Shown here piece after piece: positions 33,413-40,610 of a DNA stretch of 64,000 nucleotides. Position 1 is the first letter of the stretch; each line of letters begins with the position of its first letter. This DNA comes from Microbacterium sp. MYb72 (GTDB taxonomy: Bacteria > Actinomycetota > Actinomycetes > Actinomycetales > Microbacteriaceae), in assembly GCF_002979415.1 (NCBI RefSeq), contig NZ_PCOT01000008.1:81251-145250 (forward strand), read 5' to 3'. A model generated the notes under the pieces. The model was not told where the DNA came from. It ran no database searches and saw nothing but the letters and a program-made list of their open reading frames with translations. A program made the translations under genes and the position numbers.

Positions 33413-33945
33413 TGGATGTCTCGCTGACCCTCATCGTCATCATGGCCGTGCTGTTCGCGTGCGGCGTCTACGCCATGCTCGAGCGCAGCCTGACCCGCGT
33501 GCTCATCGGCTTCCTGCTGCTCGGCAACGCGACGAACCTGCTGCTGCTGATCGTCATGGGAGTGCCGGGCAACGCGCCGTTCTTCGGCACGGAGGGGGAG
33601 ATGAGCGACCCGCTGCCGCAGGCGCTGACCCTCACCGCCATCGTCATCACCTTCGCCGTCTCCGCGTTCCTGCTCGCTCTGATCTACCGCTCCTGGCAGC
33701 TGGGGCAGGCCGACACGGTCGAGGACGACGAAGACGACATCGCCATCCGCGGACGCACGGATGCCGAGGAAGACCTCATGGGCGACGACGAGGGCGACTA
33801 CACCGACGACGACGTCACCACCGACTTCGTCGGCGTGCAGACCGCCCCGATCACGGTGCTGCACATGCGCGATCACCCCGCAATCGACGATGAGGCCCCG
33901 GTCGACCGGCCGACGGCATCCGACGATGGGGGAGACCGCACGTGA
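33412..33945 (+). CDS. mrpC: Mrp antiporter subunit C with long acidic tail
   Basis: 177 residues. The first 105 or so are a normal NuoK-like MrpC with three helices (SLTLIVIMAVLFACGVY, RVLIGFLLLGNATNLLLLIV, ALTLTAIVITFAVSAFLLALI). MrpC usually ends there, near 110-120 residues. Here a 70-residue, strongly acidic cytoplasmic tail follows (EDDEDDIAIR, DDEGDYTDDD), probably disordered. It may bind cations or a partner, or be neutral. The start is ATG 33412 within TGATG, coupled to mrpA; its stop overlaps the GTG of mrpD. Confidence 0.93.
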   Translation: MDVSLTLIVIMAVLFACGVYAMLERSLTRVLIGFLLLGNATNLLLLIVMGVPGNAPFFGTEGEMSDPLPQALTLTAIVITFAVSAFLLALIYRSWQLGQADTVEDDEDDIAIRGRTDAEEDLMGDDEGDYTDDDVTTDFVGVQTAPITVLHMRDHPAIDDEAPVDRPTASDDGGDRT

Positions 33946-35495
33946 CCGCCCTCATCCCCCTCCTCGTCGCCCTTCCGCTGCTCGGCGCGGCGGTGACCCT
34001 GATCTTCGGACGCAACGCCCGCGTGCAGTCGATCGTCACGGTCGTGACCCTCGTCGTCGTCTCGGTGATCGCCGCCGTCCTGCTCGTCGCGGTCGATGCG
34101 GGCAGTCCGCTCGCGGTCTCGGTGGGCGGCTGGCCGGTGCCGTTCGGCATCGTGCTGTACGTCGATCGGCTCGCCGCCCTGCTCGTGCTGGTGTCGAGCA
34201 TCGTGCTGCTCGCCGTGCTCCTGTTCTCGATCGGCCAGGGTGTCGCCGACGGCGCCGAAGAGACCCCGATCTCGATCTTCAACCCCTCGTATCTGATCCT
34301 CGCGGCGGGCATCTTCAACGCCTTCATCGCCGGCGACCTCTTCAACCTCTACGTGGGATTCGAGATCCTGCTCGTCGCGTCGTACGTGCTCATCACGCTC
34401 GGGAGCACCGAATCGCGCATCCGCACCGGCGCCGTCTACATCGTCGTGTCGCTCGTGTCGTCGATCCTCTTCCTCGCGTCGATCGCGATGATCTACGGAG
34501 CCCTCGGCACCGTGAACATGGCGCAGATCGCCGAGCGGATGACGGAGCTCCCGCAGGAGACGCAGCTCGTCCTGCACCTCATGCTCGTGATCGCCTTCGG
34601 CATCAAGGCCGCGATCTTCCCCGTGTCGTTCTGGCTCCCCGACTCCTACCCGACGGCGCCCGCCCCGGTCACCGCCGTCTTCGCGGGCCTGCTGACGAAG
34701 GTCGGCGTGTACGCGCTGATCCGCACCGAGACGCAGCTGTTCGCCGACAACAGCATCAACACGCTGCTGCTGATCATCGCCCTCGCGACCATGATCGTCG
34801 GCGTGCTCGGTGCGGTGGCGCAGGCCGAGCTCAAGAGGATCCTGTCCTTCACGCTGGTCAGCCACGTCGGGTACATGATCTTCGGACTCGCGATAGCGAC
34901 CCCCGCGGCGATCGGGGCGACGGTGTACTACATCGTCCACCACATCATCGTGCAGACGACCCTGTTCCTCGCGGTCGGCCTCGTCGAGCGTCGAGCGGGC
35001 AGCACGTCGATCCTGCGGGTGAAGGGGCTGCTCAAGATCGCGCCGGTGATCGCCGTGCTCTACTTCATCCCCGCGATCAACCTCGGCGGTCTGCCGCCGT
35101 TCTCCGGATTCATCGGCAAGTTCGCGCTGTTCGAGGCTGCGGCATCCGTGGGGACCCCGCTCATGATCGTGCTGATCGTCGGCGGCATCGTGACCTCGCT
35201 GCTCACGCTCTACGCCCTGATGCGCGCGTGGAACCTCGCCTTCTGGCGCGAGGAGGAGGACTCCACCGAGACCGAGGGCCGCATCTCGCACCTGGGCAAC
35301 GCCCCCGCCGCCGATGAGCAGCAGGAGCGCCGCCGCATCCCCGCGATCATGACCGTGGCGACGGCGGGGATGGTCGCCGTCACGGTGTCCCTGACCGTGT
35401 TCGCCGGCCCCCTCTACGCCCTCTGCGACCGCATCGGCGAAGCGCTGCTGCAGCCGGTGAGCCTCGTGCAGCTGGAAGACGAGGTCGACGGATGA
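33942..35495 (+). CDS. mrpD: Mrp antiporter subunit D
   Basis: 517 residues, a NuoM/NuoN-like proton-translocating unit with about fourteen helices. The conserved Glu (about residue 141) is in NLYVGFEILLVASYVLI, and the Lys/Pro segment reads AFGIKAAIFPVSFWLPDSYP and LLTKVGVYALIRTE. Subunits A and D carry the ion paths of the Mrp complex. The GTG at 33942 overlaps the mrpC stop (GTGA), and the gene ends in an ATGA overlap with mrpE. Confidence 0.95.
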   Translation: MTALIPLLVALPLLGAAVTLIFGRNARVQSIVTVVTLVVVSVIAAVLLVAVDAGSPLAVSVGGWPVPFGIVLYVDRLAALLVLVSSIVLLAVLLFSIGQGVADGAEETPISIFNPSYLILAAGIFNAFIAGDLFNLYVGFEILLVASYVLITLGSTESRIRTGAVYIVVSLVSSILFLASIAMIYGALGTVNMAQIAERMTELPQETQLVLHLMLVIAFGIKAAIFPVSFWLPDSYPTAPAPVTAVFAGLLTKVGVYALIRTETQLFADNSINTLLLIIALATMIVGVLGAVAQAELKRILSFTLVSHVGYMIFGLAIATPAAIGATVYYIVHHIIVQTTLFLAVGLVERRAGSTSILRVKGLLKIAPVIAVLYFIPAINLGGLPPFSGFIGKFALFEAAASVGTPLMIVLIVGGIVTSLLTLYALMRAWNLAFWREEEDSTETEGRISHLGNAPAADEQQERRRIPAIMTVATAGMVAVTVSLTVFAGPLYALCDRIGEALLQPVSLVQLEDEVDG

Positions 35496-36064
35496 GCCCC
35501 GACAGCGGCCGGCACTTCTGGCGAGACCTCGGCGTGCAGCTGCCGTTCCTCGCCTGGCTCGTCGTGCTCTGGATGCTGCTGTGGGCGCAGTTCACGCTGC
35601 TGTCGTTCGTCACCGGTCTCGTCGTCGCGATCTTCGTGACCCGTGTCTTCCGCCTGCCGACGGTGGAGCTCTCCGGCCGCATCAACGTCTGGTACGCCGT
35701 GACCCTCGGCGTGCAGTTCCTGTTCGCCGTGCTGCGGGGCGCGCTCTCCGTGGCCGTGCAGGTGTTCGACTTCCGCCGGCAGCCGGGCACCGCGATCATC
35801 GCCGTGCAGCTGCGCTACTCCGACGACCTCATGATGACGCACGTCGCCGTCGCGTCATCGCTGGTCCCCGGGTCTCTCGTGGTCGAGGCCGATCGCGACC
35901 GCCGCATCCTCTACCTGCACGTGATCGGCGTGCGCAGCATGGCCGACGTCGAGAAGCAGAGGGCCGGCGTGCTCCTGTGGGAGAAGCGGATCGTCCGTGC
36001 GCTCGGCGACCCGGCGCAGTATCGTGCGCTGAAAGAGGACGAAAGGGCGGAGGCCTCGCGATGA
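35492..36064 (+). CDS. mrpE: Mrp antiporter subunit E
   Basis: 190 residues. Two or three N-terminal helices (LPFLAWLVVLWMLLWAQFTLLSFV) precede a soluble MnhE-type domain with VQLRYSDDLMMTHVAVASSLVPGSLVVE and LYLHVIGV. MrpE is needed for assembly and full activity of the antiporter. It overlaps mrpD and mrpF by 4 bp each. Confidence 0.93.
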   Translation: MSPDSGRHFWRDLGVQLPFLAWLVVLWMLLWAQFTLLSFVTGLVVAIFVTRVFRLPTVELSGRINVWYAVTLGVQFLFAVLRGALSVAVQVFDFRRQPGTAIIAVQLRYSDDLMMTHVAVASSLVPGSLVVEADRDRRILYLHVIGVRSMADVEKQRAGVLLWEKRIVRALGDPAQYRALKEDERAEASR

Positions 36065-36330
36065 GCATCCTGCTCGCAGTCATCATGGTCGTGTTCGGCG
36101 TCGCGGCCGTGCTCACCGTCATCCGCATCGTCAGAGGCCCCTCGATCCTCGACCGCGCCGTCGCGTCCGATGTGCTCCTCACCGAGGTGATGTGCGTGCT
36201 CGGCGCCGAGATGGCCATCAACGGACACACCCGCAGCATCCCCGTGCTGCTGATCATCGCCGCGATCGGGGTGTTTGGCTCCATCGCCGTCGCCCGCTTC
36301 GTCGCGAGAAGGGACAACACGACACCATGA
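36061..36330 (+). CDS. mrpF: Mrp antiporter subunit F
   Basis: 89 residues with three helices. RIVRGPSILDRAVASDVL in the first loop is the family signature, followed by TRSIPVLLIIAAIGVFGSIAVARF. Small membrane subunit of the Mrp complex. ATG 36061 overlaps the mrpE stop; its own stop overlaps mrpG. Confidence 0.93.
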   Translation: MSILLAVIMVVFGVAAVLTVIRIVRGPSILDRAVASDVLLTEVMCVLGAEMAINGHTRSIPVLLIIAAIGVFGSIAVARFVARRDNTTP

Positions 36331-36716
36331 ACGTGTTCGGTCTCATGATCCCGGATGCCGTCATCGACGTGGCGGTCCTCGTGCTGATCCTGCTCGGGGC
36401 GCTGCTGTGCCTGTCGGCGGCGGTCGGCCTCCTCCGCTTCCGCGATGTGCCGTCGCGGTTGCACGCGGCGACCAAGCCGCAGGTGCTCGGCCTGCTGCTG
36501 ATCTGCATCGCGATCGCGCTGTCGCAGCGCTCCGTGGGCGGCATCCTCCTCGGCCTCGTGCTCGTGGCGCCCATCGTGCTGATGCAGTTCGCGACCGCAC
36601 CCCTGTCGGCGCACATGGTCGGTCGCCAGGCGTACCGCAACGGATCGATCGACCAGCGTCACCTCGTCGTCGACGAGCTCGCCGACTCGAAGCAGACTCC
36701 GCCCGGCGCCGGGTAG
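36327..36716 (+). CDS. mrpG: Mrp antiporter subunit G
   Basis: 129 residues with three helices. VGLLRFRDVPSRLHAATKPQVLG is the MnhG signature, followed by GGILLGLVLVAPIVLMQFATAPLSAHM. Last gene of the operon; a GC-rich hairpin lies just after its stop. Confidence 0.93.
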   Translation: MNVFGLMIPDAVIDVAVLVLILLGALLCLSAAVGLLRFRDVPSRLHAATKPQVLGLLLICIAIALSQRSVGGILLGLVLVAPIVLMQFATAPLSAHMVGRQAYRNGSIDQRHLVVDELADSKQTPPGAG

Positions 36717-36726
36717 CCGTTCCCGG

Positions 36727-36747
36727 GCCGGCCAGGCAGGCCGGCCG
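36727..36747 (+). terminator. Hairpin ending the mrp operon
   Basis: GGCCGGCC-AGGCA-GGCCGGCC, a perfect 8-bp stem starting 11 nt after the mrpG stop. No U-run, as is usual in high-GC actinobacteria. Confidence 0.55.
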
Positions 36748-36866
36748 ATCTGGCACCGGCCGATCCGACCGCGGTCCATCCGTGCGTGTGGATCCGGCGG
36801 GCCGATTCGGCGGGCCAGCCGATCCGCCGGAGGACTTCGGACCTTGTCTTCGGCCTCGGGTGCGTG

Positions 36867-36947
36867 CCAGAACTCCGGAGAATCTACGCTGACCGGCACG
36901 CGTGTCCTTGTGCAGCGGTCTTCGCGTGCAGATGTCCGGACTTCTGG
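36867..36947. repeat. Palindromic element CCAGAACTCCGGAGA, unit 1
   Basis: Plus arm CCAGAACTCCGGAGA (36867-36881) and inverted arm TGTCCGGACTTCTGG (36933-36947, two mismatches). It lies in the 330-bp gap between mrpG and the AbiEi-N/DUF559 gene, which otherwise holds repeated GGCCGATC and CGGCGGGCC words and no gene. Confidence 0.75.
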
Positions 36948-37021
36948 CGGATGAACCTTTCGTCCACAATCCTGGGTTCGCCCCAGGTCTCTCCACAGGA
37001 CCACGAAACGGATCACCGCGC

Positions 37022-37055
37022 CTCAGGCATTCGGCAGTCTTGCCGAATGCCTGAG
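37022..37055 (+). promoter_or_regulatory. Perfect hairpin enclosing a start codon
   Basis: CTCAGGCATTCGGCA (37022-37036) and TGCCGAATGCCTGAG (37041-37055) are perfect 15-bp inverted arms with loop GTCT. The right arm contains the ATG at 37047 and the next codons of the AbiEi-N/DUF559 gene, so the folded RNA would hide the start. It could also be an autoregulatory operator, since the protein has a predicted DNA-binding N-terminus. Confidence 0.75.
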
Positions 37056-37964
37056 AAGAAGAGAATGCTCGACCGCCTGCGCGAGCTTCACCGGATCCAG
37101 ATCCTCAGCCGCAATGACCTGCGCGAGGCCGGGCTGTCCACGCACGCGATCACCCGGGCGGTACGCGGTGGTCGACTCACCCGGATCAGGAACGGGGTCT
37201 ACGCGGTAGGAGATGTGCCCGAAGACGTGCAGACCGCGCTCCACGTCGGTGGCCGGATCTCCTGCGTATCCCTCCTCCGCCTGCTCGGGATCTTCGTACT
37301 CGAAGCCACAGGGGTGCACATCCAGGTGCGCCCTCACCTTTCGCGGAGCCGCGATCGGCGACCCCCAGACGCAGTCCTTCATTGGGTAGCCTGCGATGAC
37401 GTCGGTCTCCCGCATGCCGTATCGATCGACGATGCAGTGCGGCAGTCCATTCGGTGCCAGGCGCCGCGGGCGGCGATCGCGACGCTTGACAGCGTGCTTC
37501 ATCATCGGCTGTTGACGCGAGAGCATCTCGTATCCATCTTCCAGGGGCTCCCGGAGAGATACCGGCCCCTGCTCGCACTCGTAGACGGCATCGCCGAGTC
37601 CGGTCCCGAATCCTTCATGAAACTGATCCTGCGAACGTTGGGTGTCCGATTCGAGATGCAGGTCGAGATACAGGAGGTCGGCCGAGCGGACTTCGTCGTG
37701 GAGGGCTGGCTCATCATCGAGTGCGACAGCCGCGAATTCCATCAGGGCTGGGATCAGCAGATGCGAGATCGTGCGCGGGATCTGGGGGCGGCCCGTCTGG
37801 GATACGTCAGCATCCGAGTACCGGCGATGGACATCTTCACCAGACAGGGCGAGGTTCGCGAGGCGATCCGGGCGGTGATCGTCGCGTTCGGGCCTCGGTG
37901 GCGAGGCACCGCGTCGGTGCCGAAACTCCGGAGATCTGGGCGGGGCAAACCTCGCTCCGGCTGA
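37047..37964 (+). CDS. AbiEi-type N-terminal domain plus DUF559 nuclease-like domain
   Basis: 305 residues. The N-terminus (LRELHRIQILSRNDLREAGL, ITRAVRGGRLTRIRNGVYAV) is the winged-helix-like domain of AbiEi antitoxins. The C-terminus carries a DUF559/Vsr-like PD-(D/E)XK core: Asp in VGRADFVVEG and Glu/Asp in WLIIECDSREFHQ, then RDLGAARLGYVSIRV. Actinobacteria carry many such stand-alone proteins; proposed roles in toxin-antitoxin or DNA repair are unproven. The start ATG 37047 lies in a perfect hairpin; ATG 37065 is an alternative. The last dozen codons fall inside a dispersed palindromic repeat, so its C-terminus was probably extended by that element. Confidence 0.82.
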   Translation: MPEKKRMLDRLRELHRIQILSRNDLREAGLSTHAITRAVRGGRLTRIRNGVYAVGDVPEDVQTALHVGGRISCVSLLRLLGIFVLEATGVHIQVRPHLSRSRDRRPPDAVLHWVACDDVGLPHAVSIDDAVRQSIRCQAPRAAIATLDSVLHHRLLTREHLVSIFQGLPERYRPLLALVDGIAESGPESFMKLILRTLGVRFEMQVEIQEVGRADFVVEGWLIIECDSREFHQGWDQQMRDRARDLGAARLGYVSIRVPAMDIFTRQGEVREAIRAVIVAFGPRWRGTASVPKLRRSGRGKPRSG

Positions 37965-37999
37965 GGGGCGGCGAACCTCCCCCTTCTCCGGAGTTCTGG
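37922..37999. repeat. Palindromic element, unit 2, overlapping a gene end
   Basis: Plus arm GAAACTCCGGAGA (37922-37934) lies inside the coding 3' end of the DUF559 gene. Inverted arm TCTCCGGAGTTCTGG at 37985-37999, after its stop. The unit supplies the last codons and the stop of that gene. Confidence 0.7.
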
Positions 38000-38100
38000 C
38001 GCCTCGGCCTGCGGCTGGCAGCGACGCGTCCATTCTGCTCGACCCATGCCCTGCCACCCGCCGCTCATCCAAGCTCGGGTTGTGCCCCCACGTCGGTTCT

Positions 38101-38182
38101 CCAGAACTCCGGAGATTCGCAGTCCCGCCGCCCGTTGACGGCTGCCACGACCGAGAATGCCGATAGTTCTCCGGAGTTCTGG
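38101..38182. repeat. Palindromic element, unit 3
   Basis: Perfect 15-bp arms: CCAGAACTCCGGAGA (38101-38115) and TCTCCGGAGTTCTGG (38168-38182), 52 nt apart. With unit 2 and the GACCGG-rich stretch after it, it fills the 328-bp gap 37965-38292, in which I see no gene. Confidence 0.85.
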
Positions 38183-38207
38183 CGCACCGAACCACATCAC
38201 GCTCGCA

Positions 38208-38291
38208 CCGGACCGATCTCGGACCGGGACCAGGCCGGTCTCAGACCGGGATCAGCCCCCGCCCGGACCGGACTGCACCGGACCGCACCGG
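38208..38291. repeat. GACCGG-rich stretch with small palindrome
   Basis: GACCGG/CACCGG words repeat about ten times. CCGGTCT-C-AGACCGG (38235-38249) is a palindrome. It lies directly after the stop of the minus-strand hydrolase and may end that transcript. Confidence 0.5.
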
Positions 38292-38292
38292 A

Positions 38293-39054
38293 TCAGAGCC
38301 GGTCGGCGAAGCGCTGGATGAAGGATGCCGCGGGGCCGGCGTCGCTGATGAGCGTGCCGTGGCCGTGGTCGGGGATCACCTCGAGCTCTGCGCCCGGGAT
38401 GTGCGTGAGGATCTGCTGGCACCAGCTCATCGGCGCGAGCGGGTCGTGCTCGCCGCGCAGCACGAGGGTCGGGCGGTCGATGCGCGCGTAGGCCTTCTCG
38501 GGCTCGTGCACGATGGTGGCCCGGATCTTCCGCAGCAGGTTCGGTCCCCCGCGAAGGTACTCGCGGGCACCGCGCCAGAGCACGACGGGCCGTTCGCCGA
38601 GCAGGTCGCGCAGCAGGTACGAGGCCTGGGCGCGGATGCTGCGTGAGGCGCTGTCGACCGTCGGACCCGCCAGCACCACGCCGGACACGAGGGACGGATG
38701 CCGGGCCGCGAGCTCAGCGGCGATCTGGCTGCCCATCGAGTGTCCGATGACGACGACCGGAGCCTCGTCGGAGTGGCGGAGGTAGGCGGCGACGAGATCG
38801 GCGTGCCGTTCCATGGTGAGGGTGCGCGTGGGCTCGGGCGCCTCGCCGAAACCGGGGAGGTCGACCGCGATGACCCGCCCGCGCAGCCGCTGCACCACGT
38901 CGAGGTAGACGCTGCGCCCCATGCCGATGCCGTGCAGCAGGATGAAGGTGCGCTCTCCGGTCCCGAAGGTCTCGGTGATCAGGGTCGCGCCTCCGTGCTC
39001 GAACTCGGCGAGCAGTGCCGGAACGTCCTGAGGAGCGAGAAGGCGATTCGGCAC
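38293..39054 (-). CDS. Alpha/beta-hydrolase
   Basis: 253 residues. The oxyanion-hole segment is LLHGIGMG, the nucleophile elbow VIGHSMGSQ (Ser), the acid Asp in RGEHDPLAP and the His in PDHGHGTL, so the triad is complete. Substrate cannot be told: esters, lactones and C-C bond hydrolysis are all known for this fold. The start is GTG 39054, with TAGCGT at leaderless spacing. It is divergent from the MFS gene at 39197. Confidence 0.88.
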   Translation of the reverse strand: MPNRLLAPQDVPALLAEFEHGGATLITETFGTGERTFILLHGIGMGRSVYLDVVQRLRGRVIAVDLPGFGEAPEPTRTLTMERHADLVAAYLRHSDEAPVVVIGHSMGSQIAAELAARHPSLVSGVVLAGPTVDSASRSIRAQASYLLRDLLGERPVVLWRGAREYLRGGPNLLRKIRATIVHEPEKAYARIDRPTLVLRGEHDPLAPMSWCQQILTHIPGAELEVIPDHGHGTLISDAGPAASFIQRFADRL

Positions 39055-39060
39055 CCATCC

Positions 39061-39066
39061 ACGCTA
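39061..39066 (-). promoter_or_regulatory. Leaderless -10 box of the alpha/beta-hydrolase gene
   Basis: TAGCGT on the minus strand, 6 nt (GGATGG) before the GTG at 39054. Confidence 0.55.
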
Positions 39067-39196
39067 GCCGACGCGGATCGCCCTCGACGACCCGGCAGGC
39101 CCTCCCGCACCCGAAGGCCCCTCCCCGCGCACGGGGAGATGTACAAGGCGCAGGCCGGAACGGCGGGGTCGCCCGCCCTCCGTGCGAGGATGAATC

Positions 39197-40552
39197 GTGC
39201 CCTCCTCCAGCCCAGACGCCGACCAGGTGCAGACGGCGGAGGGGGCCAAGGGCCTCGCCGCCCGCATCGCCCACAGCCTCAGCGATCCCGTGCTCCGCGC
39301 CCTCGTCACGGCGGTGGCCGTGTCTCGCATCGGCCGCGGCGTCTTCCTCGCGGTCACCGTCCTCTTCTTCACGCAGATCGTCGGTCTGAGCGCGGGCGAG
39401 GCGGCGATCGTCCTCGCGGTGTCGAGCGGATGCGGTGTCGTGGCGTCCTTCCTCGGCGGATGGTCGGCCGACCGCTGGAGCGCCCGTCGGCTCACCTTCG
39501 TGTTCGAGGCTCTCGGCGGTCTGCTGCTCGCCGCCTACGCGTTCGCGGGCGACTTCACCTCGGCCCTGCTGCTGGCGTCGCTCTCCGGCTTCTTCGACTC
39601 GATGGGGTACTCGGCGCGGTCGGCGATCATCGCCAGGGGATTCCAAGCCGAGCGGAGGGTGCACGCCCGTGCCGTGCTGCGCACCGTCACCAACGTGTCG
39701 ATCGCCGTGGGATCTGCCATCGGCGCGTTCGCGCTCGCGCTGGGAACGGCCGAGGCCTACCGGATCGTGATCGTGGGGGCGGGACTGCTGTGCGCGGTCG
39801 GCTCCCTGCCGCTGCTGCGGCTGACGGCCGAGGTCGATGCGCCGGCGCGCGCGACCCCGCCGCCCTCGGTCACCGCCACCGGTTCGATCGACACGGATGC
39901 CGCGGCCGCCGCCCTCGCCGAGCGCACGGACTGGAGCCGACGCTCTCCCTGGCGCAACCCGCGGTACCTGGCGCTGACCGTCTTGACGGGTGTCTTCGCG
40001 ATGCAGTTCGGCGTCTTCGAGGTCGGCGTGCCCCTGTGGATCACTCGCGAGACCGCCGCCCCGGAGGTGACGTTCGCCGTGCTGCTGATCGTGAACACCG
40101 TCCTGGTGGTGATGTTCCAGGTGCGGGCGTCGCGTGGAACCCACGACCTGCGCACGGCCGGCCGTGTCACCCTGATCGCGGGCGGCCTGATCGTCGCCGC
40201 CTGCCTCGTCTACGCGCTGGCGGCGGGCGTGCCGGCGTGGGTGGCGATCCTGCTGCTGGTCGCCGCGACCGTGGCCTACACGTTCGCGGAGATCCTCTCC
40301 CAGGCGGGCGGCTGGGGGCTCAGCTTCGAGCTCGCCGACCCGAAGCGCGCGGGGGCGTACCAGGGCGTGTTCGGGATGGGGTTCTCGCTCGGATCGCTCG
40401 CGGCTCCGCTCGTGGTGAACGCCACGGCGATCACCTTCGGCTTCGCGGGGTGGGCGATGCTGGCCGTGATCTTCCTCGCTGCGGCGACGGGAACCTGGGT
40501 CATCGCCCGTCGTGCTGCCGTCGCATCCGACTCCGCTGCGGCGTCCGTCTGA
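39197..40552 (+). CDS. MFS transporter
   Basis: 451 residues with about twelve helices. The loop after helix 2 reads GGWSADRWSARRLTFVFEA, the MFS motif A position, followed by SGFFDSMGYSARSAII. A long polar central loop (EVDAPARATPPPSV ... RTDWSRRSPWRNPRY) joins the halves. Likely a drug or metabolite exporter; no regulator lies beside it. The start is GTG 39197 with AGGA about 6 nt upstream. It ends 58 bp before the convergent acylase gene. Confidence 0.83.
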   Translation: MPSSSPDADQVQTAEGAKGLAARIAHSLSDPVLRALVTAVAVSRIGRGVFLAVTVLFFTQIVGLSAGEAAIVLAVSSGCGVVASFLGGWSADRWSARRLTFVFEALGGLLLAAYAFAGDFTSALLLASLSGFFDSMGYSARSAIIARGFQAERRVHARAVLRTVTNVSIAVGSAIGAFALALGTAEAYRIVIVGAGLLCAVGSLPLLRLTAEVDAPARATPPPSVTATGSIDTDAAAAALAERTDWSRRSPWRNPRYLALTVLTGVFAMQFGVFEVGVPLWITRETAAPEVTFAVLLIVNTVLVVMFQVRASRGTHDLRTAGRVTLIAGGLIVAACLVYALAAGVPAWVAILLLVAATVAYTFAEILSQAGGWGLSFELADPKRAGAYQGVFGMGFSLGSLAAPLVVNATAITFGFAGWAMLAVIFLAAATGTWVIARRAAVASDSAAASV

Positions 40553-40610
40553 GCCGCACCCGCGTGCAGGGGACCGCGCCCCGAAGAACGCCCCGCCCTT
40601 ACGGTGCAGG

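Noticed and set aside
36717..38292. Mobile genetic element around the DUF559 gene
   Set aside because: Repeats are present but no transposase, integrase or attachment site is visible; dispersed palindromic repeats explain the pattern.
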